NCBI GenBank assembly: GCA_021324975.1
Contig: JAJPIA010000054.1
Location: 1 to 64,000, forward strand
DNA: 64,000 nt
Direction: 5' to 3'
From: Bacillota bacterium
GTDB lineage: Bacteria > Sysuimicrobiota > Sysuimicrobiia > Sysuimicrobiales > Segetimicrobiaceae
Position numbers and translations under genes: made by a program. Positions 44,195 through 52,963 of this stretch are shown here, piece by piece (the first letter of the stretch is position 1; every line of letters begins with the position of its first letter). The notes under the pieces are model-generated. The model did not search any database and was not told the origin of the DNA. It saw only the letters and a program-made list of their open reading frames with translations.

Positions 44195-45013
44195 ATGTTC
44201 AAAGTGTCGTACGACGGCGGCGGAAAGAAGGTGCTCTGGCAGGAACTGTGGCGCCACGAATTCGAGGAGGCGTTGGCGCGTGACCCGGTCGTGATCGTGC
44301 CCACGGGCTCGGTCGAGCAGCACGGGCCGCACTGCCCGATGGACGTGGACATCACCGGCCCATTCTACATGGCCGTGGCTGCCGCGCAGCGCGTGGACGA
44401 GTTTCCCGTGCTGGTCTCCCCGCCGGTGTGGAGCGGATTCACGCACTACAATATGGGATTCCCGGGGACGATCAGCCTCAAGCTGGAGACATACCAGGCG
44501 TTGCTGGCCGATGTGCTCAGGAGCATCTACGCCAATGGGTTTCCGCGCATCGTAGTCATCAACGGCCACGGCGGCAACACCGCGCCGAACTGGGCCGTGA
44601 CCACGCAGCTTGGCGAACAAAATATCTTCCCCATCACGTTCAGTTACTGGCAGGCCGTCCGCGACGAGATGGCTGCTTGGTCCGAGGCGGACAACGGCCA
44701 GGTGGGCCACGGCGGCGAGTGGGAGACGTCGCTCCAACTGTACCTGCGCCCACATCTGATCGATCGCGGCCGGATGGTCGCGGACGTGTTTCCCAACCCC
44801 TACAGCGACACCCTACGATCCTTCGCCGAATACGCCGAACGTCGCCGCGATACCGCTCGGCACACGGGCGTGATGGGCAACCCGCTCGTCGCCAGCGCGG
44901 ACAAGGGGGAGCGACTCTTCAACGCGGTCGTCGACAAACTGGTCCGGCTCGTCACGGAGATGCACCGCGCGCCCGTGCGGCAGTACAAGGAGTTCGGAAG
45001 CCACTGCCCGTGA
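44195..45013 (+). CDS. Creatininase-family amidohydrolase
   Basis: 272 residues. VIVPTGSVEQHGPHCPMDVD supplies Glu, His and Asp metal ligands, VVINGHGGNTAPN is the second signature, and GQVGHGGEWETSLQLYL the third. The family includes creatininase, FAPy deformylase ArfB and MftE. The substrate is undetermined here. A GGGAGGG site is near the ATG. It is isolated among remnants of peptidase and transporter genes. Confidence 0.87.
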   Translation: MFKVSYDGGGKKVLWQELWRHEFEEALARDPVVIVPTGSVEQHGPHCPMDVDITGPFYMAVAAAQRVDEFPVLVSPPVWSGFTHYNMGFPGTISLKLETYQALLADVLRSIYANGFPRIVVINGHGGNTAPNWAVTTQLGEQNIFPITFSYWQAVRDEMAAWSEADNGQVGHGGEWETSLQLYLRPHLIDRGRMVADVFPNPYSDTLRSFAEYAERRRDTARHTGVMGNPLVASADKGERLFNAVVDKLVRLVTEMHRAPVRQYKEFGSHCP

Positions 45014-45065
45014 CCGCCTACGACGAGGCGGCCACCGCGTGCACGGAGCGCGGTGAACGCAGGCC

Positions 45066-45140
45066 GTGGGCACCGCGCCCGCTAACATGATCATGCACGA
45101 GAACTGGCGCCGGCATGTGCGGCGCATCTGGACCGGGGTC
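45066..45140 (+). pseudogene. Possible 3' scrap of a second M19 dipeptidase
   Basis: The frame reads TAPANMIMHENWRRHVRRIW. This closely parallels the end of the intact M19 enzyme at 42.9-43.9 kb (AAIMHGNWQRYLRRIW). Nothing upstream in this frame resembles the rest of the protein. The match is short, so confidence is limited. Confidence 0.4.
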
Positions 45141-45174
45141 GGGCCGCCGATGAGCGCGACAGGCACGCGCCCCG

Positions 45175-45530
45175 TCAGGACCACGCGACCGCGCCGGCGC
45201 GACGAGGGTCCGCAACGCCGAGCATTGTCTTCGGACTTGGCCCGAAGAAGATTGCTTGCAGAGATCCGAACGCCGGACGGATCTCTGCCCGGTGCCCCAG
45301 CGTCCGCAGCCCTTCGGCGAGGCGTTCCGCATCAGGGTGTCGTCGAGCTCGTCCTGATCGGTGACCGGGACGACGTCGGGATCGCCGTAGCGCAGCAGAC
45401 GCTCGCGCCAGCACGGCTTTGCTACCTCGATCAGATGGTGCGCGAACCGGAGCTGCGCGTCAAAAGACCCGCCGGCCAGCCGGTCCGTTCCCGGCACCGG
45501 CAATTCACCGAGCACGCGGAGCATTTGCAA
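45175..45530 (-). pseudogene. Gamma-glutamyltransferase remnant
   Basis: Two frames carry degraded pieces. MQMLRVLGELPVPGTDRLAG with RFAHHLIEVAKPCWRERLLR and YGDPDVVPV resembles the GGT segment '…LHLLIEAxKLAFADRDRYxGDPDFVPV'. After a large internal deletion and frame change, LGHRAEIRPAFGSLQAIFFG with GVADPRRAGAVAWS and stop resembles a GGT C-terminus ('…GAADPRxxGxAxGY'). Key catalytic parts are gone. Confidence 0.6.
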
Positions 45531-45582
45531 AACGCTCTCCGCGTGTGGTCCGGACCGCGCCGGAGGCAGGGGCTGCGAGCAT

Positions 45583-46371
45583 CTACGGCCGCCAGCCCAG
45601 CAGGACCGCGAGGGCCGGCAACGACAGCGAGATCGTCAGCAGCACGAGCGCCACGAATGACGGCACCGTCATCCGTGTTCCCCGGCGGTCGAGCGCCTCG
45701 AGCAGCATCAGTCTCAGGCCGTCGAAGGCGTGGTAGACGACGGCCGCGACGAGGCCGACCTCCATGGGAATGAGGTACGGCATGGCGTAGGCCGCGACCG
45801 TGCGATCGTACAGATCGGGGGCGAACGGGGACAGCGCGACATCGAGCACGTGCACCAGGAGAAAGCCGAGGACACCGGCGCCGGCGGTGCGGTTGAGCGC
45901 AAACGCCCACTGCCCGGGGTAGTTCCAGCGGCCGATCGGCACGCGCCGCGCCAGCCGCACGCCCAAGGCCGCCCCGGCGGCGAGCACGCCGAGGTACGCC
46001 GCCGTCGCGATCACAACCAGGCCGGCGGTGAGGACCGGCGGAATCCAGGTGTACGACGACAGCGGACCGCGATCGCCGGTCGGCGTGGCGGTCAGAATCA
46101 CCGCGGTGCCGAGGCCGACGAAGGCGGCGGTCACCGCGCCGGCGCCGACATCCAGCGCCGCCCGGCTGACAGGCCGGCCGACAACATCCCGCACCATGGC
46201 GTGCACGCCGACGACCCCATGCGTCAACGCAAGCAGCAGGAGCGTCCAGTCGAACGCGCGCCAGCCGGCGGCCGCCCACCGTGCGTCCACGAACGCCGCG
46301 GTCGCCGCCGACGGGAGCGACGCGTAATGCGTGACAAACAGGTGCGTGAAGACCAGCACGACCATGAGCAC
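45583..46371 (-). CDS. Succinate dehydrogenase/fumarate reductase membrane anchor (SdhD-SdhC-like fusion)
   Basis: 262 residues or more with about seven membrane segments. The first half (VVLVFTHLFVTHYASL, DWTLLLLALTHGVVGVHAM) resembles SdhD. The second (ALNRTAGAGVLGFLLVHVLD, VYHAFDGLRLMLLEA) resembles SdhC, including the haem/quinone-site His residues. Similarity clearly starts earlier, at QAFAWYYLRVSG, but no ATG, GTG or TTG exists in frame before the GTG at 46371. The true start may therefore be a rare codon near 46425-46440. It anchors SdhAB to the membrane and passes electrons to quinone. It is last in the operon sdhA-sdhB-sdhCD. Confidence 0.8.
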   Translation of the reverse strand: MLMVVLVFTHLFVTHYASLPSAATAAFVDARWAAAGWRAFDWTLLLLALTHGVVGVHAMVRDVVGRPVSRAALDVGAGAVTAAFVGLGTAVILTATPTGDRGPLSSYTWIPPVLTAGLVVIATAAYLGVLAAGAALGVRLARRVPIGRWNYPGQWAFALNRTAGAGVLGFLLVHVLDVALSPFAPDLYDRTVAAYAMPYLIPMEVGLVAAVVYHAFDGLRLMLLEALDRRGTRMTVPSFVALVLLTISLSLPALAVLLGWRP

Positions 46372-46447
46372 GCCACTGACGCGCAGGTAGTACCAGGCGA
46401 AGGCCTGCCGCCCGCCGGCCGTCCGGACCCGGATCGGGGACGTCGTC

Positions 46448-47182
46448 CTATCGATGGACGGCGCCCTTTCTCAGCAACTGGATCGACAGCAGAGGGTTCA
46501 CGCCGACCGGACAGACGGTGACGCAGTTACCGACGCTGTGACACGCGAAGACCCCGCCGTCGGCCGTCACCCGGCGGAGGCGCTCGAGCCCAGCCGTGTC
46601 CCGGGCATCGGCGGCGACGGCGTACGCCCGGTTGAGCGCCGCCGGCCCCAGAAACTCGGGGACGATGGACACGACCGGACACGCGGAGTAGCAGGCGCCG
46701 CATGCGATGCAGTCGATCTGCCGGTCCACGATCTCGCGCGTCGCATCGCCGCGCGGCACCACGGCCGGCTCGGAGGCCGGGTCGAGCACCGCGGCCGCGT
46801 GGCCGACGTAGAACGGATCGACGGCGCGGTATTTGTCGAAGAACGGCCGCAGGTCGACGAGCAGGTCCTTGATCACCGGCAGCGATCGCAGGGGCTCCAC
46901 ACTCACGGGGGCGCGCAGGTGCTCGAGGCGCTGCGCACAGGCCAAGCCTTCGCGGCCGTTGATGACCATGGCACAGGAGCCGCACATGCCGGCCCGGCAC
47001 GAATACCGGAAGGCGAGCGTCGGGTCTTGGTGCTCGAGGATCCAGAAGAGCGCATCCAGCACGCTCATCATCGGGCCGGCGTCGACATCGTAGGCCGCCC
47101 AGGAGCGACGGCCGCCGGCCGCCGGGTCGAAACGCCGGACGCGGATGGACACCTTCCGGCCGGCGGGCATCGGCTCGATCAC
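46448..47182 (-). CDS. sdhB: Succinate dehydrogenase/fumarate reductase iron-sulfur subunit
   Basis: 244 residues. The N-terminal ferredoxin domain has CRAGMCGSCAMVINGREGLAC for the [2Fe-2S] cluster. The C-terminal domain has CIACGACYSACP for [4Fe-4S] and CHSVGNCVTVCPVG completing the [3Fe-4S]/[4Fe-4S] ligands. The GTG at 47182 overlaps the sdhA stop (GTGA); an ATG four codons later is the alternative. It relays electrons from the flavoprotein to the membrane anchor. Confidence 0.92.
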   Translation of the reverse strand: MIEPMPAGRKVSIRVRRFDPAAGGRRSWAAYDVDAGPMMSVLDALFWILEHQDPTLAFRYSCRAGMCGSCAMVINGREGLACAQRLEHLRAPVSVEPLRSLPVIKDLLVDLRPFFDKYRAVDPFYVGHAAAVLDPASEPAVVPRGDATREIVDRQIDCIACGACYSACPVVSIVPEFLGPAALNRAYAVAADARDTAGLERLRRVTADGGVFACHSVGNCVTVCPVGVNPLLSIQLLRKGAVHR

Positions 47183-48927
47183 GCCGGCGCGGCGCGCTGC
47201 GGGCTCCCGACGGCTCCGGGCGCGAGACGAGACAGGCGGACCGGCTCGGTCCACGGCCCGCGGCCCGCCGCCTGATAGATGTTGACGAGCCAGCGGGCGT
47301 CATCGCGCGCCGGACAATCGCTACGGGCGTGTGACCCGCGGGTCTCCGTGCGGTACCGTGCCGCCGTCGCCGTGAGGCGCGCCGCCACGAGCAGATTCTG
47401 CACGTCGAGGACTTGCTGCCATGTCAGATTGGCCCGGGGATCGGCCGGTGCGCCGGCACGGGAGATCCGCTCCTCGAGCGTGCCGATCGTGTCCAGCGCA
47501 CGACGCAGGCCCGCGTCGTCTCGCACCAGCCCGACGTTTTCCCACATCGCCCGCTGCAGCGCGTCCCGGATCGCAAACGGGTTCTCGCCGTGCTCCCGGG
47601 ATGCCACCCGGCGGCCGAGCGGGGTCGTGGCCGCACGATACGCCGCCTCCGCCTCGGTGGTGTCCGGAGCGGCCTCGCCCGCCGAGGCGCACAACTCCGC
47701 CGCGGTGAACCCCGCCCGCATCCCGAACACGCAGGATTCGGCCACTCCGTTGCCGCCCAGGCGATTGGCGCCGTGGACGCCGCCGGCGTCCTCGCCGGCG
47801 ACGAGCAGCCCCGGCATCGCGGTGCGGCAGCCAGGATCGATCCGGACGCCTCCCATGTGGAAGTGCGCGGTGGGCGTGACCGGAACAGGCGCCCGCGCCA
47901 AATCGTAGCCGACCTCGGCGCAGCGGCGGGCCATGCCCGGAAAATTACCGAGGACAAAATCGGCCCCGAGGTGGGAGGCGTCGAGCAGAACGCCGCCCGC
48001 GGAGGTTCCGCGCCCGGCCATGATCTCGAGGTAACTCGCACGGGCGACGAGATCGCGCGTGGCGCGCTCCATGCGCTCCGGGTCGTAGCGCGCCATGAAC
48101 CGCTCGCCCTGCGCGTTCAGGAGGTGCGCGCCGGCTCCGCGCAGCCCTTCTTCGAGGACCATCCCCGACAGCCGCGACGCGCCGGCGAGCAGGCCGGTGG
48201 GGTGGAACTGCATCATCTCCATGTCGATGAGGTCGCAGCCGGCGCGATAGGCCATGGCGTACCCGTCGCCGGTCTTTTCCAGCGAAGGAGCGGAGAACGT
48301 ATACATCCTCGGCCCGCCGCCGGTCGCGAGCACGACGATCCGCGCCTGCGCCAGGATGAACTCGCCCGTCGCATGGCGCAGCAGCAGGGCCCCGGCTACC
48401 CGCCCGCCCGGGCGGTCGTGAATCAGGGCCACGGCCCGGGTCTCGTCCAGCCGGCGGATGTCACGGGCAAAGAGTTGATCGTGCAGCCGGCTGACGATCT
48501 CGATGCCCGTGAGGTCGCCCCGGTGGACCGTACGGTCGAAGGACTGGCCGGCGAACGCCTTCTGATGGATCCGGCCGTCCGGCCGCCGGTCGAAGAACAC
48601 GCCGATCCTGGTTTCCAGCCGGCGGATGATTTCGGGCGCGTCGGAGACGAGCGCCCACGCGAGCTCCTGGTCGTTCAGGAACTGACCGCCGAGGATCGTG
48701 TCCCGGAAATGCCGTTCGGGGGAGTCGTCCGGGTCGAGCGCCGCGTTGAACCCGCCCTGCACGAGACGGGTACAGCCGCTCTTGCCGATCAGGCCCTTGC
48801 TGGTTACCACGATGCGCAGCCGCGGTTCCGCGTCATACGCGTGCAGCGCGGCCATCAGCCCGGCGCCGCCGCTGCCGAGGATCAACACATCACAGCGCAG
48901 CGTCTCCCGGGGCGAGGTCACGGGCAC
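47179..48927 (-). CDS. sdhA: Succinate dehydrogenase/fumarate reductase flavoprotein subunit
   Basis: 582 residues. DVLILGSGGAGLMAALHAYD is the FAD dinucleotide site and GCTRLVQGGFNAALDPDD the FAD-linking region. HFHMGGVRIDPGCRTAMPGL holds the catalytic region, and GEDAGGVHGANRLGGNGVAE the second FAD block. It oxidises succinate (or reduces fumarate) with SdhB as partner. First gene of the operon, preceded on the same strand by the fumarase genes, so two consecutive TCA steps are encoded together. Confidence 0.92.
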   Translation of the reverse strand: MPVTSPRETLRCDVLILGSGGAGLMAALHAYDAEPRLRIVVTSKGLIGKSGCTRLVQGGFNAALDPDDSPERHFRDTILGGQFLNDQELAWALVSDAPEIIRRLETRIGVFFDRRPDGRIHQKAFAGQSFDRTVHRGDLTGIEIVSRLHDQLFARDIRRLDETRAVALIHDRPGGRVAGALLLRHATGEFILAQARIVVLATGGGPRMYTFSAPSLEKTGDGYAMAYRAGCDLIDMEMMQFHPTGLLAGASRLSGMVLEEGLRGAGAHLLNAQGERFMARYDPERMERATRDLVARASYLEIMAGRGTSAGGVLLDASHLGADFVLGNFPGMARRCAEVGYDLARAPVPVTPTAHFHMGGVRIDPGCRTAMPGLLVAGEDAGGVHGANRLGGNGVAESCVFGMRAGFTAAELCASAGEAAPDTTEAEAAYRAATTPLGRRVASREHGENPFAIRDALQRAMWENVGLVRDDAGLRRALDTIGTLEERISRAGAPADPRANLTWQQVLDVQNLLVAARLTATAARYRTETRGSHARSDCPARDDARWLVNIYQAAGRGPWTEPVRLSRLAPGAVGSPQRAAPA

Positions 48928-49001
48928 CGGCCGATCAAGCGCGCCGCTCGGTCACGAGACGGTCGAGTAACGGACCCGCCCCGCTCGGGAGCGCCGCGCG
49001 A

Positions 49002-49601
49002 TCACGACTTGAGTCCCATCTTCGCGTAGATCTCCGCGAGCCGCTCTCGCGCGGTGCGGGCGACGTCCCGGTACACGCTTGCGCCCTGTGCATCCATCGC
49101 CACGGTGAGCGGCCCGAACGCACGCACCCGGAACTGCCAGAGACACTCCGGCATCAGGTCTTCCCAGTAGACGTGCTCGATCGCCTCGACCTGCTCGGTT
49201 TCGACGGAGGCCGCACCGCCCACGATCGCCAGGTAGGCGCCGCCGTACTCGGCGAACGCCGCGCTACTGTCGTCCAGCAGGCCGCCCTTTCCGATGATCG
49301 CCCGCACGCCGTAGTCCCGCAGCAGCCCGCGCGTGAACCGCTCCATCCGCGTGCTCGTCGTCGTGCCGACCGTCATCGGCTCGTACCCGCTCGGGGCGGC
49401 CGCGGACGGCCGCACGCTGGGGGCGACATGCAGCAAGACGCCGCCGCGGAGGTCCACGGGCGGCGCCTGCCCGTGGTCGAAGATCCGGATCAACGTGGCG
49501 TCGCGAAGGCCCCAGACGGTCCCGTCGAGCAGCACGGCGTCGCCCACGCGCAGACGTCGCACATCGTCATCGGACAGCGGCGCGCGCAGGCGGTGCTCCA
49601 T
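49002..49601 (-). CDS. Class I fumarase-type hydro-lyase, beta (C-terminal) subunit
   Basis: 199 residues matching the C-terminal domain of iron-sulfur fumarase/L(+)-tartrate dehydratase. HVAPSVRPS, EPMTVGTTTSTRMERFT, IIGKGGLLDDSSAAFAEYGG and IEHVYWEDLMPECLWQFRVRAFGPLTVA (in parts) are diagnostic. It binds the substrate carboxylates and works with the alpha subunit encoded 21 nt upstream. In this operon order fumarase is the likelier function. Confidence 0.88.
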   Translation of the reverse strand: MEHRLRAPLSDDDVRRLRVGDAVLLDGTVWGLRDATLIRIFDHGQAPPVDLRGGVLLHVAPSVRPSAAAPSGYEPMTVGTTTSTRMERFTRGLLRDYGVRAIIGKGGLLDDSSAAFAEYGGAYLAIVGGAASVETEQVEAIEHVYWEDLMPECLWQFRVRAFGPLTVAMDAQGASVYRDVARTARERLAEIYAKMGLKS

Positions 49602-49622
49602 CCCTACGTCGCGGCCGCCCGC

Positions 49623-50519
49623 TCAGTAGCCAATGTCTACCCGGCCGTCGGCATAGACGCGGGCGCGCCGGCGCTCTCCCCGCCAGCACTGCATGTTGAC
49701 CGCCACCGGGTTGAGAGTGATGTGAGTCCACGCCGTCTCGATGTGCACGTCCAGCACCGTCGTGTCGCCGCCCAGCCCCATCGGGCCGATCCCGGTGCCG
49801 TTGATCGCGTCCCGCAACTCCACTTCGAGGGCGGCGATCTCGGCCTGCGGGTGGCGCTGTCCCACGGGGCGCAACGTCGCCTTCTTCGCCAGCGTCATGC
49901 AGAGGTCCGAGGAACCGCCGATCCCCACGCCGATGATCGTCGGCGGGCACGGACGCCCGCCCGCCTCCACGGCCGTGTCCAACACGAACTTCTTGACGCC
50001 GGCCAACCCGTCGGCCGGCAGGAGCATCTTCAAAAACGACATGCTCTCCGAGCCCGACCCCTTGGGCATCATCACAACGTCGATGTAGTCGATGTCGGCC
50101 GAGAACTCCACGTGAAACACCGGGACGCCGTCGCCGGTGCTCGTGTGCCGGTTCTCACGCCGGATCGCCGAGACGATGCTCGAGCGGAGCGGCGTCTCCT
50201 CGGTTGCGCGTTCGACGCCCCGGCGCAGCGCCTCCAACATGGCCGCGCCGTCAATCGCGATCCCACGGCCGATCGTGATCCAGAAGATGGGAATCCCGGT
50301 GTCCTGACAGACCAGCGTCTGCTTGCGGTCAGACACGTCCATCGCGCGCAGCATCGTGGTCAGCATGCCGCGCGCGCCGCGGTTCGACTCTCGGGCGGCC
50401 GCCTCGCGCAGGGCCTCGCGCACATCGGGCGGAATGTCGATCTGCGCGTCCACGTAGAGACGGCGGCCGAGATCCTCGAACAGGGCCTCGGCGTTCGGCA
50501 ATGTCGAGACGGACGTCAT
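49623..50519 (-). CDS. Class I fumarase-type hydro-lyase, alpha (N-terminal) subunit
   Basis: 298 residues carrying the [4Fe-4S] cluster. The three cysteine ligands fit LVCQDTGIPIFWI, GIGGSSDLCMTLAKKA and VNMQCWRGERRRARV. AVEAGGRPCPPTIIGVGIGG is the family block. The two-subunit form is typical of anaerobes and many Terrabacteria, and the cluster is oxygen sensitive. An ATG at 50519 is preferred; a GTG three codons earlier is possible. First gene of the fum-sdh group. Confidence 0.88.
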   Translation of the reverse strand: MTSVSTLPNAEALFEDLGRRLYVDAQIDIPPDVREALREAAARESNRGARGMLTTMLRAMDVSDRKQTLVCQDTGIPIFWITIGRGIAIDGAAMLEALRRGVERATEETPLRSSIVSAIRRENRHTSTGDGVPVFHVEFSADIDYIDVVMMPKGSGSESMSFLKMLLPADGLAGVKKFVLDTAVEAGGRPCPPTIIGVGIGGSSDLCMTLAKKATLRPVGQRHPQAEIAALEVELRDAINGTGIGPMGLGGDTTVLDVHIETAWTHITLNPVAVNMQCWRGERRRARVYADGRVDIGY

Positions 50520-50700
50520 GGCATGCACATCGCGTCGTCTTGAGCCCGCAGTCGATCACCGTGCGGGCCTGAAGACCTTACACGCGGGGTGGCTGAGGTC
50601 CTCCGCCCGGGAGGCATCGGTGGCACGCGATCGATGCCACCACGTTTGCGTCGGCGCTCATGCGGGGCGCTCCCGAGCGAGTCGCGAATAGGATCTGCCC

Positions 50701-52947
50701 ATGACGGCCGTGAGATCCGTGGCAGCCGGGGTCGTGCACGCCGCGCGGACCGCTCGCCTGCACGACCCTGGACGTGTCGCACTACGCAGAGCGGCGCGCG
50801 CCGCGATCGCGATGCCGTTGCTGTTGACGCTCAGCCTCGAGAAGTGGCACAGTCCACAGACGGCGACGTTTGCCGCGTTCGGCACGTTCTCGATGCTGGT
50901 CTTTGCCGACTTCGGCGGGCCCCCGGGAGCACGCGCCGCCGCATACGTGGCCCTGGCTGGAGGCGGCGCGCTGCTCATCGCCGCCGGCACCCTCCTGAGC
51001 GGTGCGACGTGGCTTGCGGCTGCGGGGATGGCCGCCGTGGGATTCGTCGTCGTGTTCGCGGGCGTGCTCGGTGGGTACGTGGCGGCCGGGGGATTCGCCG
51101 CCCTGCTGGCGTTTGTCCTGGCCGTCATCAGCCCCGCCACACTTGCCGACCTACCCGCCCGAGTCCTCGGCTGGGTCGCCGCGGGCGCGGTCTCCGTGAT
51201 CGCGGCCCTTGTGCTATGGCCTGCCCATCAACGGCAGACGCTGCGGCGGCTCGCAGCGGCAGCCGGGACGGCCATCGCCGATCTCATTGCGGCACCCAGC
51301 GGCTCCGGTGCGCACCTAACGACTGTCCGAGAGCGGCGGGCGCGCGCCGCCGCTGCGGCCACGTCCCTCGAACGGTTTTACGCGGCTGCGCCCTACAGGC
51401 CCGCGGGACCGACGACGCGCGACCAGGCGTTTGCGTATCTGGTCAGAGAGCTCAGATGGGTCCAGCAGTCCGCGGATGAACTTGCGGCCGCGCCGGCGCC
51501 GCCTGACACCTCATCGGCGGACGACCAGAGGCTCGCTGCCGCGGCCGCGGCCGCGCTGCGCGACGCGGCCGCGACGCTCGTGGACCCCCGCCGACCCGTT
51601 GACCTCACGCCGCTGGAACAGGCGCGGCGCGGCCACATGACGGCGCTCAGGGCCTCCCTCGGCGCGACCTTGCACGGCCGCAACGTCGCGCGCTCCGGCG
51701 AGTCGCGACTCTACGACGCGTCGCGCGTGCGGATCGTCGCGTTTGCGGCGCTCTCCGCCGCGGCAAACGCGGCCCTCACCGCGGGGGCGCCGCTGGTGTC
51801 GGGCGACGCCGACGGGTCACCGCTCGTCCCCCACGACAGGCCGGTGCGGCGGTTGGCGACCGAGCTGCTGAGTCACCTCCGAATCGCGTCAGTGTGGTCC
51901 CAGGCCGGGATTCGCGCCGCGATCGCGCTGGCCGCCGCCGTGGTGATCGCGCGGGTTGGCAACTTCGAGCATGGGTTCTGGGTCGTGCTCGCGGCGCTGT
52001 CCGTGCTGAAATCGCGCGCCGTCGACACGCGTCACACGGCGTGGCAGGCGCTCGCCGGCACCGTGGCCGGGTTTGCCGTGGCGAGCGCATTGTCGGCGGT
52101 TGTCGGCGGCCCTCGTCCGGCGTCGTGGATTGCGCTGCCCATCTGCGTGTTCCTCGCAGCGTATACGCCGACGGCCGTTCACTTCGTGATCGGCCAGTCG
52201 ATGTTTACCGTTCTGGTCGTGTTGCTCCTCAACCTCACCCAACCGCAGGGCTGGCGCACCGGGCTGGTGCGCCTTGAGGACATCGTGGTCGGTATCGGCA
52301 CCGCGGTGATCGTCGGCGCTCTGTTCTGGCCGCGCGGGGCGCGCGGGCAACTCCGCGCGTCCCTGCGGTCGCTGTTCGAGACGGGCGCCGCCTATGTCGC
52401 CGCCTCCGCCCGCAGCGTGCTCGGGCGCGGCTCGGACGACGCGGTGGCCGCCGCGCAAACAGCGTGCCTCGCCGCCAACCTCCGGGCCGACGACGCGTTC
52501 GCCACGTTTCTGAACGAGCGTGGTCCCAAGCAGCTGCCGATCTCGACCTGGAGCGACCTCCTGGTCGGCGGCGGCCAGCTCCGCGTCGTGGGGGAAGCGT
52601 TGGCGGGGCTCCGACACGAGCGACCACCTCTCCCGGCGCTGTCCGACGTGACGAGGGAAATGAGCGAGGTCGTCGGCGACCTGGAGCAGGCGATCGTCGC
52701 CGCCGGCCACTCGATCGCTCCGGACGCGCGCCGGCCCCCCTCCGCCCCGCCGCCCAACGCGAGCACGCGCGACCCCATGGAACTGGTGGTCGAGGCTGGA
52801 CGCGCGACGCCGGCCGGCGCGTCGGACGCGGGGATGCGAGACATCCTCCAGGTGGCGTGGGTCGCGGTGTGGATCGTATACCTGCACCGAACGCTCGACC
52901 GGCTTAAGCAGGCACTGGCGCAGGTACGGATGGTTCACGGCGACTGA
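50701..52947 (+). CDS. FUSC-family aromatic-acid exporter-like membrane protein
   Basis: 748 residues in two similar halves, each with a cluster of membrane helices followed by a cytoplasmic helical region. The first cluster (about 30-180) includes VALAGGGALLIAAGTLLSGA and AAGGFAALLAFVLAVISPA. The second (about 405-545) includes FWVVLAALSVLKSRAVDTRH (the FUSC motif), LPICVFLAAYTPTAVHFVIG and LFWPRGARGQLRASL. This matches fusaric-acid-resistance/AaeB-like exporters and YccS. The substrate is unknown. It is convergent with the candidate selenoprotein gene. Confidence 0.85.
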   Translation: MTAVRSVAAGVVHAARTARLHDPGRVALRRAARAAIAMPLLLTLSLEKWHSPQTATFAAFGTFSMLVFADFGGPPGARAAAYVALAGGGALLIAAGTLLSGATWLAAAGMAAVGFVVVFAGVLGGYVAAGGFAALLAFVLAVISPATLADLPARVLGWVAAGAVSVIAALVLWPAHQRQTLRRLAAAAGTAIADLIAAPSGSGAHLTTVRERRARAAAAATSLERFYAAAPYRPAGPTTRDQAFAYLVRELRWVQQSADELAAAPAPPDTSSADDQRLAAAAAAALRDAAATLVDPRRPVDLTPLEQARRGHMTALRASLGATLHGRNVARSGESRLYDASRVRIVAFAALSAAANAALTAGAPLVSGDADGSPLVPHDRPVRRLATELLSHLRIASVWSQAGIRAAIALAAAVVIARVGNFEHGFWVVLAALSVLKSRAVDTRHTAWQALAGTVAGFAVASALSAVVGGPRPASWIALPICVFLAAYTPTAVHFVIGQSMFTVLVVLLLNLTQPQGWRTGLVRLEDIVVGIGTAVIVGALFWPRGARGQLRASLRSLFETGAAYVAASARSVLGRGSDDAVAAAQTACLAANLRADDAFATFLNERGPKQLPISTWSDLLVGGGQLRVVGEALAGLRHERPPLPALSDVTREMSEVVGDLEQAIVAAGHSIAPDARRPPSAPPPNASTRDPMELVVEAGRATPAGASDAGMRDILQVAWVAVWIVYLHRTLDRLKQALAQVRMVHGD

Positions 52948-52963
52948 ACAGAGGTCCCGCCCC

